NCBI RefSeq assembly: GCF_002245215.1
Contig: NZ_NPMR01000001.1
Coordinates: 682,001 to 746,000 of the forward strand
Reading direction: 5' to 3'
DNA length: 64,000 nt
Origin: Microbacterium sp. Yaish 1
Lineage (GTDB): Bacteria > Actinomycetota > Actinomycetes > Actinomycetales > Microbacteriaceae
Each line of letters starts with the position of its first letter. Position 1 is the first letter of the stretch. Shown here in pieces: positions 1 through 7,906 of this stretch. Below the pieces are notes generated by a model, which was not told the DNA's origin, ran no database searches, and worked only from the letters and a program-made list of their open reading frames with translations. Both the position numbers and the translations under genes were made by a program.

Positions 1-770
1 TCGGGCCCGGCATCCCCTCGGAAGACTTGATAGATGGTCAGCAGCAGCGTGATCACTCCGATGACCGCGCCGATGAGGGCGAAGATCGGGCCGCCGATGA
101 TGATGCCGAGGATCGCCACGGCGATGCCGATGTACCCCAGGACTTCGATGACGACGGCGATGACACCATCGACGTCGTCCCAGAAGCTGTCGCGGATGGA
201 ACCCTCGAGCACGTCCCCGATGGAGGATGCCGCGCGGTCGAACGCTTCTTCCCACGTGTCGTAATGGCGGTCGAAGGCCGCGCCCTCGTCGCGGAACTCG
301 TCGTAGAGCTCACGCTTGCGCGCATCGTCCTCGGCCTGGTCGGCGAGCTGCTGCGCCGCAGCGGATCCCGGCTCGGGCTCGACGAGCGGGGCCGGCCGGT
401 CATCGCGCGTTCCCGGAGCTCCGGCGTAGGCGCTCCAGGCCGCCTCGGCGGCCGACACCGCGGCGCTGATCAGCGGCTGCACCGAGGACACGGCCTGTCC
501 GTACTCGACGAGGATCGGTCCGGTGGGTTCGTAGAGCTCACCTGCCCGCCGCAGCTCGGCGTGCGTGTCCCCGACGATCTCGCGCACCTTCTCGATCGCC
601 TTGCCCTGCTGGCCGTCCTCCCCCTCGACGAGATCGCGCAGCACCTCGGCGCTCTGGACCATCTGCCGACCGATCGACTCGATGCGGTGCCCGCGCGTGG
701 TGATCGTGCCGCCGTCGCCCTCGAGCACCTCGATCCGTCGACCTCGCGGCGACGCTTCCATTCCACTCAT
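1..770 (-). CDS. Putative T7SS-associated secreted/effector-like protein, C-terminus beyond window
   Basis: About 256 residues are visible before the frame runs off the left edge. The N-terminal ~150 residues are polar and look helical, with heptad-like spacing (MSGMEASPRG start, then VQSAEVLRDLVEGEDGQQ), as in WXG100/LXG-type targeting domains. Residues ~200-250 form two hydrophobic segments rich in Ile, Gly and Ala (GYIGIAVAILGIIIGGPIFA). It is the last visible gene of a minus-strand type VII secretion cluster, 19 bp after the WXG-like gene. ATG 770 is preferred; ATG 761 is the alternative. A T7SS substrate or polymorphic-toxin-like protein is inferred from position and architecture; any toxin domain would lie outside the window. 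No specific family is recognised. Confidence 0.55.
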   Translation of the reverse strand, partial: MSGMEASPRGRRIEVLEGDGGTITTRGHRIESIGRQMVQSAEVLRDLVEGEDGQQGKAIEKVREIVGDTHAELRRAGELYEPTGPILVEYGQAVSSVQPLISAAVSAAEAAWSAYAGAPGTRDDRPAPLVEPEPGSAAAQQLADQAEDDARKRELYDEFRDEGAAFDRHYDTWEEAFDRAASSIGDVLEGSIRDSFWDDVDGVIAVVIEVLGYIGIAVAILGIIIGGPIFALIGAVIGVITLLLTIYQVFRGDAGP

Positions 771-789
771 ACCCGTCTCCCTCGATCCG

Positions 790-1128
790 TCACGCCGGCG
801 TCGGACGCGACGCCGAGCTCAAGCCCGACGCGTCGACGTCCATCTGCGAAGCGGTCTCCTCGTCCCACTCGCGGAATCCGTCGAGCACGCCCACGACGTG
901 CTCGCGGATCTTGGTGATGTCTCTCACCAGATCACCGCGCCGGTTGTCCCACCCCGACTCGAACGAGTCGACGCGGTCGCGCAGCTCGCCGCGACCGTAG
1001 GGCCGCCCGATCGCCCCGAGCAGGTCGCCGCTGAGGCTCGCCGCATCTTCGAGCTCGCTCAGGATGCGCTCGAGCTGACCGCTCGTGCGCTCCAACGTCG
1101 AGTACTTCACCCAGACCACATCAGCCAT
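790..1128 (-). CDS. Small WXG100-like T7SS protein
   Basis: A 112-aa protein, mostly predicted helical, with no signal peptide or membrane segment. A central turn-like GWDNRRGDL stretch (about residues 59-67) separates two helical halves (ERILSELEDAASLSGDLLGA and DLVRDITKIREHVVGVLDGF). This is the helix-turn-helix hairpin plan of WXG100/ESAT-6-like substrates, although the exact WXG triplet is absent. GGAGGAG lies upstream of the ATG. It sits between a clearer WXG100 gene and the larger edge gene, so a role as secreted partner or chaperone of either is likely. The family assignment is by architecture and context only. Confidence 0.6.
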   Translation of the reverse strand: MADVVWVKYSTLERTSGQLERILSELEDAASLSGDLLGAIGRPYGRGELRDRVDSFESGWDNRRGDLVRDITKIREHVVGVLDGFREWDEETASQMDVDASGLSSASRPTPA

Positions 1129-1213
1129 GACGTCTCCTCCCCCGCACCCCGGCTGGACTGCGGGCCGAGAGCCTCACGGCCCCGGCCCGCAGAAAGCGAT
1201 ATCCGACTCAGCG

Positions 1214-1501
1214 TCAGCTGCCGGCGAGCTGCTGGTCGAGGTCCTGGATCGCGCGCATCATGCCCAGCAGCGCCTCGGACATGTCGTTGATGCCATCGAC
1301 GGCGTTCTTCAGACCCGTCGTCAGCTCGGAGTAACCCTCACCGAACTTGCCCGACGCGTGCTGCGTCTTGAAGTCCTCACCCAGCAGCGTGTCGACCTGC
1401 GACTTCAGGGTGTCCAGCTGACCCTGAAAGTCATCACGAGCCTGCGACAGCGAGCTCGCAACCTGCTCCATCTCGCCATAAGACGCACCGAAATCAGCCA
1501 T
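1214..1501 (-). CDS. WXG100 family (EsxA/EsxB-like) protein
   Basis: A 95-aa protein of typical WXG100 size, two amphipathic helices around a central turn. The turn reads GKFGEGYSEL, so the Trp of W-x-G is replaced and the motif is degenerate. The first helix is MEQVASSLSQARDDFQGQL. WXG100 proteins leave the cell through the EccC/EssC ATPase as helical dimers. ATG 1501 has a near-perfect AGGAGGG ribosome site 3-4 nt upstream; an in-frame upstream extension exists but lacks that site and looks non-coding. It lies in the same orientation as the EccC-like gene, separated from it by three small membrane-protein genes. Confidence 0.8.
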   Translation of the reverse strand: MADFGASYGEMEQVASSLSQARDDFQGQLDTLKSQVDTLLGEDFKTQHASGKFGEGYSELTTGLKNAVDGINDMSEALLGMMRAIQDLDQQLAGS

Positions 1502-1656
1502 GACGGCCCTCCTGAAAGTAGATGTCCCGACCCCCCTCCGGAGCCGACACCCAAAACCTATCGGCACCGATCACCCCAGGTCGATGGGGAGAACTCCCCA
1601 CCCCGCGATCTGCTATGCAATCGCTTTCCGATGGCAGCTGAAACCGGTGATCTCCG

Positions 1657-2142
1657 TCAACGCGAGCCCGCGGCCGGAGAACGTCGCGAGACCACCGCGA
1701 TGCCCACGACCAAGATCATGACGGCGAGGGCGCTGATCGGTGCAGCATTCCATTGCGCACCCCACACGGCGTCGCCGACTCGCACGCCGCGCTCCGGCGT
1801 CATGCCTGCGAACAGGACCGCGGCGATCGCGGCGGCGACGGTCGGCCCGATGAGGCCACGCAAACCGGACACGTCGCCGCGACGGGCCGTCGCGACCGTG
1901 ACGACCGCGAGGGCGACGGATGCGGAGGCCAACGCGATCAGCACGATGGCGGGCATCACGAAGAGCGGGTATGGCACCGCAACGGACCACTTCACGCCCG
2001 TGGTCTCGCTGACCTGCCCACCGGAGAGGATCAGAGAGCCCACGAGGTACACGACCAGCGCGGCGGGGGGAACGATGGCGACGACGGCGGTAGCACGCGC
2101 GACGATAACGTGCGCGCGGGTCGTCGACGGTGAGGGGGCCAC
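1657..2142 (-). CDS. Small multi-pass membrane protein in T7SS cluster
   Basis: A 161-aa protein with about four hydrophobic segments (residues ~12-38, 57-85, 97-115, 131-150) and an Arg-rich C-terminus. The second segment is preceded by a Trp/Tyr-containing outside loop (VKWSVAVPYPLFVMP). No family is recognised. GTG 2142 is supported by TACGCT ending 6 nt before it, the spacing expected for a leaderless transcript, so this gene may have its own promoter at the head of the WXG100 sub-operon. Its position between the secretion motor and the substrates suggests an accessory membrane component. Confidence 0.6.
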   Translation of the reverse strand: MAPSPSTTRAHVIVARATAVVAIVPPAALVVYLVGSLILSGGQVSETTGVKWSVAVPYPLFVMPAIVLIALASASVALAVVTVATARRGDVSGLRGLIGPTVAAAIAAVLFAGMTPERGVRVGDAVWGAQWNAAPISALAVMILVVGIAVVSRRSPAAGSR

Positions 2143-2175
2143 GCGGTCAGCGTACGCGGCAGTCGAGGTGCCGCG

Positions 2176-2850
2176 TCAGCGAGCGCGCACCGAGCGCGTC
2201 AGCCACGACCACAGCGGGTCGCCCGCACTCAGGCCGTTGACGATCCGCAAGACGCCGCCGATCTGACCGATGCCGCTCAGCGCGCCGCACACGCCGACGA
2301 GCAGGACCGGCACCGTGAAGATCGAGACGCCGGCGCCGAGGTCGCGCACGAAGACGGCGATCCCGCCGACAGCGACGAGCAGCGCGAGGGTCGCCGTGAT
2401 CAGGCGGACCAGGATGCGCGGCTCGAGGTTGACGGTACGCGCCTGCACCCACCCGGCGGCGCTCGGCGCGCGCTGGCCCGCGCGGTACGGGGCGCGCAGC
2501 CAGAACGAGGCTGCGCGAGTCAGCGCACGGCCACTGCGCCACAGAGCCACGAGCAGCGCTGCCCCGGCGAGGGCGACCCCGGCTGAGATCGCGATAACGA
2601 TCACGGTATCCGGCGTCACGACAGCCATCGCCACCACGGTCGCGACCAGCCCGCCCGCGAAGAACACGCCGCCCGCGACGGCGATGAATCCGACGATTCC
2701 GAGCGCCCAGCGCGACCATCGCTCGTAGTCGGCACGCAGGACGGCGACAGCACGATCGGCCTCGGCCGGCCCCGCGAATGCCGCAGGCTCCCCCGCCTCG
2801 TCTGCTCTGAGGAGCGGGCGGGATGCGGCCTGGATGAAAGCGAACGCCAT
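2176..2850 (-). CDS. Membrane protein in T7SS cluster (unknown family)
   Basis: A 224-aa protein with a short cytoplasmic N-terminus and four likely membrane spans in two pairs (about residues 48-70, 78-105, 152-170 and 176-200). A conserved-looking basic loop lies between the pairs. ATG 2850 shares one base with the TGA of the upstream membrane gene (TGATG), so the two are probably translationally coupled. No homology is recognised; it could be a small Ess/Ecc membrane subunit or an immunity-type protein. The upstream in-frame extension belongs to antisense-like sequence and is rejected. Confidence 0.6.
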   Translation of the reverse strand: MAFAFIQAASRPLLRADEAGEPAAFAGPAEADRAVAVLRADYERWSRWALGIVGFIAVAGGVFFAGGLVATVVAMAVVTPDTVIVIAISAGVALAGAALLVALWRSGRALTRAASFWLRAPYRAGQRAPSAAGWVQARTVNLEPRILVRLITATLALLVAVGGIAVFVRDLGAGVSIFTVPVLLVGVCGALSGIGQIGGVLRIVNGLSAGDPLWSWLTRSVRAR

Positions 2851-3281
2851 CAGCCGCCGACCTCGTGCACGCGACGTGATCGCACCGCGATGATGCCGAG
2901 GCCCACGACCTGCGCCACGGCGAGCGCGAACCACAGCCCCAGCTGCGCTTCCGAGAACGACGTCCCCGCAGACGTGCCCACCACGGCGCGGTATCCGATC
3001 GCCCCGACCATCGCCACTGCGACGATCGTGGCGATGATCCCGGCATCCGTTCGCGGGGCCGCGGGCCGGACGACGGCCGCGACGCCGAGCGCGAGAACCG
3101 CGACGACGGATGCCGCCACCATGATCGGAAGGGCGAGGCCGGGGTCGAGCCGAATCCGCCGGAGCGGCGGGTACATGACCGCAGCCGAGACGACCGCGGA
3201 CGTCATCCCGACACCCGCGACCCAGGCCCACCACCGCCTGCCCGCAGTGGCACGCGACGCGCGGCCCGGCCCCGACGACAT
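2850..3281 (-). CDS. Small four-helix membrane protein downstream of EccC
   Basis: A 143-aa protein with four hydrophobic segments and short loops (for example MTSAVVSAAVMYPPL and IMVAASVVAVLALGVAAVV), and basic residues at both termini. The start lies 5 nt after the eccC stop, and the stop overlaps the next start, so it is embedded in the operon. The family is not recognised. In position it corresponds to the small membrane genes that accompany T7SS motors in firmicutes and actinobacteria, but sequence alone does not equate it with EssA, EssB or EccB. Confidence 0.6.
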   Translation of the reverse strand: MSSGPGRASRATAGRRWWAWVAGVGMTSAVVSAAVMYPPLRRIRLDPGLALPIMVAASVVAVLALGVAAVVRPAAPRTDAGIIATIVAVAMVGAIGYRAVVGTSAGTSFSEAQLGLWFALAVAQVVGLGIIAVRSRRVHEVGG

Positions 3282-3286
3282 CCGAC

Positions 3287-6200
3287 TCAGCGAATGGTCT
3301 CGGTGACGGTGTCGGTCGACACGACCTCCGCCGCGCTGGCCGCCACAGGACGAGACGCCGCGACGGTCTCGGACTCCACCAGCGGCATCTGCACCGTGAC
3401 GGCACGACCGGCCTGCACGAAGATCCCGCGGCCCTCGGGGAAGTCGCTGCGCTTGACCTTCGGGAACGGCACCTTGAACACGGCGTCTCCGTCGAAGGCA
3501 TCCGGTTTGAGGATGATGCCCTTGCGGCCGCCCTTGAAGTCGCCGACGAGGCCGAATCCGCTGGTGACCTGCGTGACGTCGGCGTCGCCGATGAGCAGGT
3601 GATCGCTGCGGTTGACCGCCTGGAACAGCGCCTTCATCGGACGCTCGGCCGGCGAGTCGGCGAACTGCGGAACGTCTTCGACGACGATGAGGATGCGGCG
3701 CCCCAGCGTCTCGTCGGCGACGAGTTCGGCGAGCTCGGTCGCGAGCTCCTTCGCATCGTCGGGCGTCGTGGCGCTGCGCACCCACGGCGCGAACTCGCGC
3801 AGCTGCGACCGGCGCCCGCCGAAGTGGAACAGCGTCACCTCGGGGTCGAGGCGCGTCATCGAGGTGATGATGGCCTTCATCGCGGTCGTCTTGCCGGCCA
3901 TCGGCGGCCCCGCCACGACGAACGTGCCCACGGGGTCGAAGTCGCGCGCAGCCAGGGTGTCTTCCGCGACGCCGAGCACCGGGAACTCGCCGATGCGGTC
4001 GGGAAGGTCCGCGGGTGCGAGACGCGTCGGCAGCGAACCGATCTCGGCGACCTCGCGCACGCCGCGCGAACGCAGCTCGTCGGCGAGCTGACCGAGCAGC
4101 TTCGTCTGCTCCGCGACGTTCGGCGTGCCGCCGAGGACGGCGATCTGCGTCTCGAAGCCGTCGACGATCGCGCGTCCGGGCGCGGATCGCTCGTCGAGCA
4201 CGTCCTTCGGCGCGTTCAGCAGGGCGTAGGCGTTCTCGTCCGAGAGGCGCAGCACGACGCGGCGCGAGATGTTCGAGCTGACCGCCGTCGGCACCGAACC
4301 CGAGCGATCGGCGGTCGCCACGACGTGGACGCCGAGCGGGCGGCCCTCGCCGAGGATCCGCATGAACGCCTGATAGAACGGCATCCGTGCCGTCGTGGAC
4401 TCCCACTCGGCCCGGAACTGCGGCAGCCCGTCGAGGAGCAGCACGATGCGCGCCTCGTCACGGCCGGTGAGCTCGCGGTACTCCGCGATCGTCGATGCGT
4501 TGGCGGCGCTGAAGCGCTTGCCCCGATCGTCGAGCACCTTCCCGAGCGAGCGCATGATGCGCTGCACGCGCTCGGCGTCGTCGCCGGGGATCACCGAACC
4601 GACATGCGGCAGGATCTCGAGGCTCTTCAGCGACCCCGATCCGAAGTCGAGGCCGTAGACCTCGATGTTCTCGGCACGCCGGCCGGTCGTCGCGGCGGCG
4701 ATGGCTATCGTGCGGAGCACCGTCGACTTGCCCGAGCCACTGGTGCCGTACACGAGCAGCGAGCCGTCGCGGTCGGGCTCGAAGTACACGGCCTCCTGAA
4801 GCTGGCGCTCGGGGATGTCGCTCTTGCCGATGAGGATCGATCCGGCGCGGCCCGCGGGCAGCGAGCGGATGTCGACGGTGGTCTCCAGATCGTCGAGCCA
4901 CGGCCGGCGCGGCGCGGGGATGGCCGCACGGTTGGCCGCGGCCACGAGCGTGGCGACGATGCGCTTCTGGTCGTTGGGACCGGGATCGACTTCCGCGGCC
5001 GGATCCTCGGGCTTCTCGTCGATCTCCCAGCGCTGCACCGATCCGAACCGCAGCTCGGCGACGCTCACATCCGCGGCGACGATCTCGTCGGTGCTCCAGC
5101 CACCGGCGTAGGCGGACTGGAAGGGCACGAGCCGGCCCGGTCCGGTCTTCGCGATACCGCGGCCGGGGATGCTGGGGTCGAACCGTGCCGCCACGGGATC
5201 GTCGACGACATCCTTCGAGTCGGACTCGTCGGCCATGCGGAGCGCGACGCGCAGGTTCGTGTTGGCGCGGAGGTTGTCCTTGATGACGCCCGCGGGACGC
5301 TGCGTCGCCATGATGAGGTGGATGCCGAGCGATCGACCGCGCTGGGCGATGTCGACGACGCCGTCGACGAACTCGGGGACCTCGCCCGCGAGCGCGGCGA
5401 ACTCGTCGATGACGAGCACGAGCGCGGGCGGGGTCTCCGGGTCCCGGCGCTTCTCGAGCTCGAGCAGGTCCTTGGCCTTCTTGCGGTTGAACAGGTGCTC
5501 GCGGTGATGCAGCTCGGCCCGGAGGCTCGTGAGGGCGCGGCGCACGAGGTGGGGGCTCAGGTCGGTGACGAGGCCGACGGTGTGCGGCAGCTCGACACAG
5601 TCGGCGAAGGCCGATCCGCCCTTGTAGTCGACGAAGAGGAACGTGACGCGGTCGGGACTGTGAGCGGCGGCCATGCCGAGCACCCAGGCCTGCAGGAACT
5701 CCGACTTACCGGCACCCGTGGTACCGCCGACGAGGGCGTGCGGCCCCTGGGTCCGGAGGTCGAGCGTCATGGCGTCGGTGGCGCCCTGGCCCACGATGGC
5801 GCGGAGGTTGCCGGCTTTCTTCAGGCGAGGCATCGCGGCGCCCGACCGGTCGAGGATCGTGTTGTTCTCGCGCCAGCGCTCGACGGCGAACGTGGGGTCG
5901 GTCGCGAGCTCCGAGCCGACGAGCGAGAGGAACATCACCGAGTTCGGGATGTCGGAGGAGTCCTCGATGATCGTGCTCGCGTCGGTGACCGGCGCGAGCC
6001 GCTTCGAGAGCACTGTCATGAGCTCGTTCGAGACGCCCTCGACCTCGGTGACGGGGTACTCGACGCCGCTGCGCACCGTGCCGACGCGCGCCGCACCGAG
6101 GCCGGCCGAGACGTCGACGAAGGTGCGGCAGACCGCCGGCAGCGCGTCGACGACGGGCGCGACGAAGATGCCGTACACGCCGACGTCGGCGCCGCGCTCG

Positions 6201-7864
6201 AGCACCTGGATGAGTCGCGCGCGATCGACGGGCGCGTCGGAGGTCACGATGACGAGCACCGCGGTCTGCCCCGGGAACGTCGCCTCCTCGGCGGCGCGTC
6301 GGACGTCGGTGCCGTAGCGCATCGGGTCCCAGTCGTCGTCGAAGGGCAGGCGCGGGGCGGCCGCCGCCTTCGACCGGCGCATGACGAGCTCCTCGAGCCC
6401 CGAGAGCAGGGCGGCGCCGGTGGAGGCCGAATCCGACAGGGGCATGTCGCGGAAGGGGCTGCGCTCGCTCGAGGTGTGCGGCAGCCACTTGAGCCACTCG
6501 AGCTCCTTCGCCCACTCGGGCTCGGTCAGCGCGACGGCGGCCAGGTCGTTCGGGGAGTGCAGGCCGAACAGCTGCACGGCCAGTCCCCGGAGGGCGTCGG
6601 CCGCCTCGCGAGCACCGCCGGCGACGCCCAGGACGCCGACGCTCTGCAGCGACTCGAGCACCGGGACACCGTCGATCAGACGGTAGCGCTCACGCAGCCG
6701 ATCGACGCGTTCGACGTACTCCTGAAGCGCGTCGGGGTTCTCGGCCCGCTTGACGCTCGTGCGCGACGGGGCCTCGGAGGTGCCCATGCGCACCGAGAGG
6801 AAGTTCCAGTGCTCGGGGCGCCGAGTCCACAGCATGGGGCCGAGCTGCATCGCCTGCTCGAACACGACCGCCACCGGCGGCACCTCGGCGTTGCGCACCT
6901 CGCGCTCGCGCGGGCGCAGCCGGTACAGCTTCTCCTCGAGCTCCTCGAAGGTGCGCTCGAAGATCTCCACCTCCTTGCGCTGGCGCTGACCGATCTGCGT
7001 GCGCTGCGAGACGAAGTTGCCGAGCAGCATCATCGGCGTCATGAAGATGATCAGCAGCGTGCGGGGCTGGTTGGTGATCGAGAACATCGCGATGCCGAGG
7101 ATGAGCGGGGCGATGAGCATCGGCCAGGGGAAGAGCCGGGAGACCGGGTCCTTCGGCATCCGGGGCTCTTCGAGCTCCTCGCCGACGTAGCGCGCCTCGA
7201 CCCGGGGGCTGCGGTTGAACAGCAGGCTGCCGCCGCGCTCGAGGACCGGGTCCTGCTCGACCGGAGCGAAGGTCTCGGCCATCGAGACCACGAGCTCGGT
7301 GTCGCCCAGCTGGAAGCGCTGACCGGGGATGACGCGCAGCCGCTGCACGAGACCGCCGTCGATCACGATGCCGTTGGCCGAGTTCAGGTCGACCAGCTCG
7401 ACGGAGGCCCCGATCTCGATGCGGGCGTGGCGCTTGGACACCAGCCGGTCATCGAGCACGATGTCGTTGCCCTGCGAGCGGCCGATCGTGAAATGGCCCT
7501 GGGGCAGCGAGAACTCGCGTCCCGCGAGGGGCCCGCCGACGACGTGGAGGATCGCGGCCACGGGGCCGCCGGCTCCGCGCGTGGCGACGTAGTCCGCGCC
7601 GAGGTTCGTCACGGAGGCGACGAACCCCGACCCGATCGGCGCGTCGCTGACCAGCATGTGCGGGTCGAGCATGACGAAGTCGGGCGACGTGGGCGGGGCC
7701 ACCGTCAGCGTCAGGACGTCGGAGTCGCCCGCGGCGACCTCGCGCCGAGGGTCGCTGTCGACGATCCGGCGCGCGACGTCGTGCACGGTCGCGGTCGAGT
7801 CGGACGTGACCACGATGTCGGTGCCGGTGTGATCGCGGCGCTGGAGCGTCAGCTTGAGTCTCAT
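3287..7864 (-). CDS. eccC: Type VII secretion motor ATPase EccC/EssC-like, FHA-containing FtsK/SpoIIIE protein
   Basis: A 1525-aa single-chain motor. Residues ~1-90 look ubiquitin-like or EssC-N-like. Residues ~105-193 are an FHA domain (FTIGRSQGNDIVLDDRL, SKRHARIE, NSANG). Two membrane helices span ~245-287. Three FtsK/SpoIIIE ATPase modules follow, with Walker A motifs GGTTGAGKS (~713), GTSGSGKS (~1040) and a degenerate GPPMAGKTT (~1319). Walker B of module 1 is LVLVIDE (~815). An FHA on the motor chain is characteristic of EssC (T7SSb) rather than mycobacterial EccC. It presumably pumps the downstream WXG100 proteins across the membrane. A 42-bp gap separates it from the RDD-FHA gene. The family is certain; the subtype is inferred. 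Confidence 0.93.
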   Translation of the reverse strand: MRLKLTLQRRDHTGTDIVVTSDSTATVHDVARRIVDSDPRREVAAGDSDVLTLTVAPPTSPDFVMLDPHMLVSDAPIGSGFVASVTNLGADYVATRGAGGPVAAILHVVGGPLAGREFSLPQGHFTIGRSQGNDIVLDDRLVSKRHARIEIGASVELVDLNSANGIVIDGGLVQRLRVIPGQRFQLGDTELVVSMAETFAPVEQDPVLERGGSLLFNRSPRVEARYVGEELEEPRMPKDPVSRLFPWPMLIAPLILGIAMFSITNQPRTLLIIFMTPMMLLGNFVSQRTQIGQRQRKEVEIFERTFEELEEKLYRLRPREREVRNAEVPPVAVVFEQAMQLGPMLWTRRPEHWNFLSVRMGTSEAPSRTSVKRAENPDALQEYVERVDRLRERYRLIDGVPVLESLQSVGVLGVAGGAREAADALRGLAVQLFGLHSPNDLAAVALTEPEWAKELEWLKWLPHTSSERSPFRDMPLSDSASTGAALLSGLEELVMRRSKAAAAPRLPFDDDWDPMRYGTDVRRAAEEATFPGQTAVLVIVTSDAPVDRARLIQVLERGADVGVYGIFVAPVVDALPAVCRTFVDVSAGLGAARVGTVRSGVEYPVTEVEGVSNELMTVLSKRLAPVTDASTIIEDSSDIPNSVMFLSLVGSELATDPTFAVERWRENNTILDRSGAAMPRLKKAGNLRAIVGQGATDAMTLDLRTQGPHALVGGTTGAGKSEFLQAWVLGMAAAHSPDRVTFLFVDYKGGSAFADCVELPHTVGLVTDLSPHLVRRALTSLRAELHHREHLFNRKKAKDLLELEKRRDPETPPALVLVIDEFAALAGEVPEFVDGVVDIAQRGRSLGIHLIMATQRPAGVIKDNLRANTNLRVALRMADESDSKDVVDDPVAARFDPSIPGRGIAKTGPGRLVPFQSAYAGGWSTDEIVAADVSVAELRFGSVQRWEIDEKPEDPAAEVDPGPNDQKRIVATLVAAANRAAIPAPRRPWLDDLETTVDIRSLPAGRAGSILIGKSDIPERQLQEAVYFEPDRDGSLLVYGTSGSGKSTVLRTIAIAAATTGRRAENIEVYGLDFGSGSLKSLEILPHVGSVIPGDDAERVQRIMRSLGKVLDDRGKRFSAANASTIAEYRELTGRDEARIVLLLDGLPQFRAEWESTTARMPFYQAFMRILGEGRPLGVHVVATADRSGSVPTAVSSNISRRVVLRLSDENAYALLNAPKDVLDERSAPGRAIVDGFETQIAVLGGTPNVAEQTKLLGQLADELRSRGVREVAEIGSLPTRLAPADLPDRIGEFPVLGVAEDTLAARDFDPVGTFVVAGPPMAGKTTAMKAIITSMTRLDPEVTLFHFGGRRSQLREFAPWVRSATTPDDAKELATELAELVADETLGRRILIVVEDVPQFADSPAERPMKALFQAVNRSDHLLIGDADVTQVTSGFGLVGDFKGGRKGIILKPDAFDGDAVFKVPFPKVKRSDFPEGRGIFVQAGRAVTVQMPLVESETVAASRPVAASAAEVVSTDTVTETIR

Positions 7865-7906
7865 CGAGGATTCCTGTCAGCCGTGCGACGTCGGTCGGCG
7901 GGGAGG

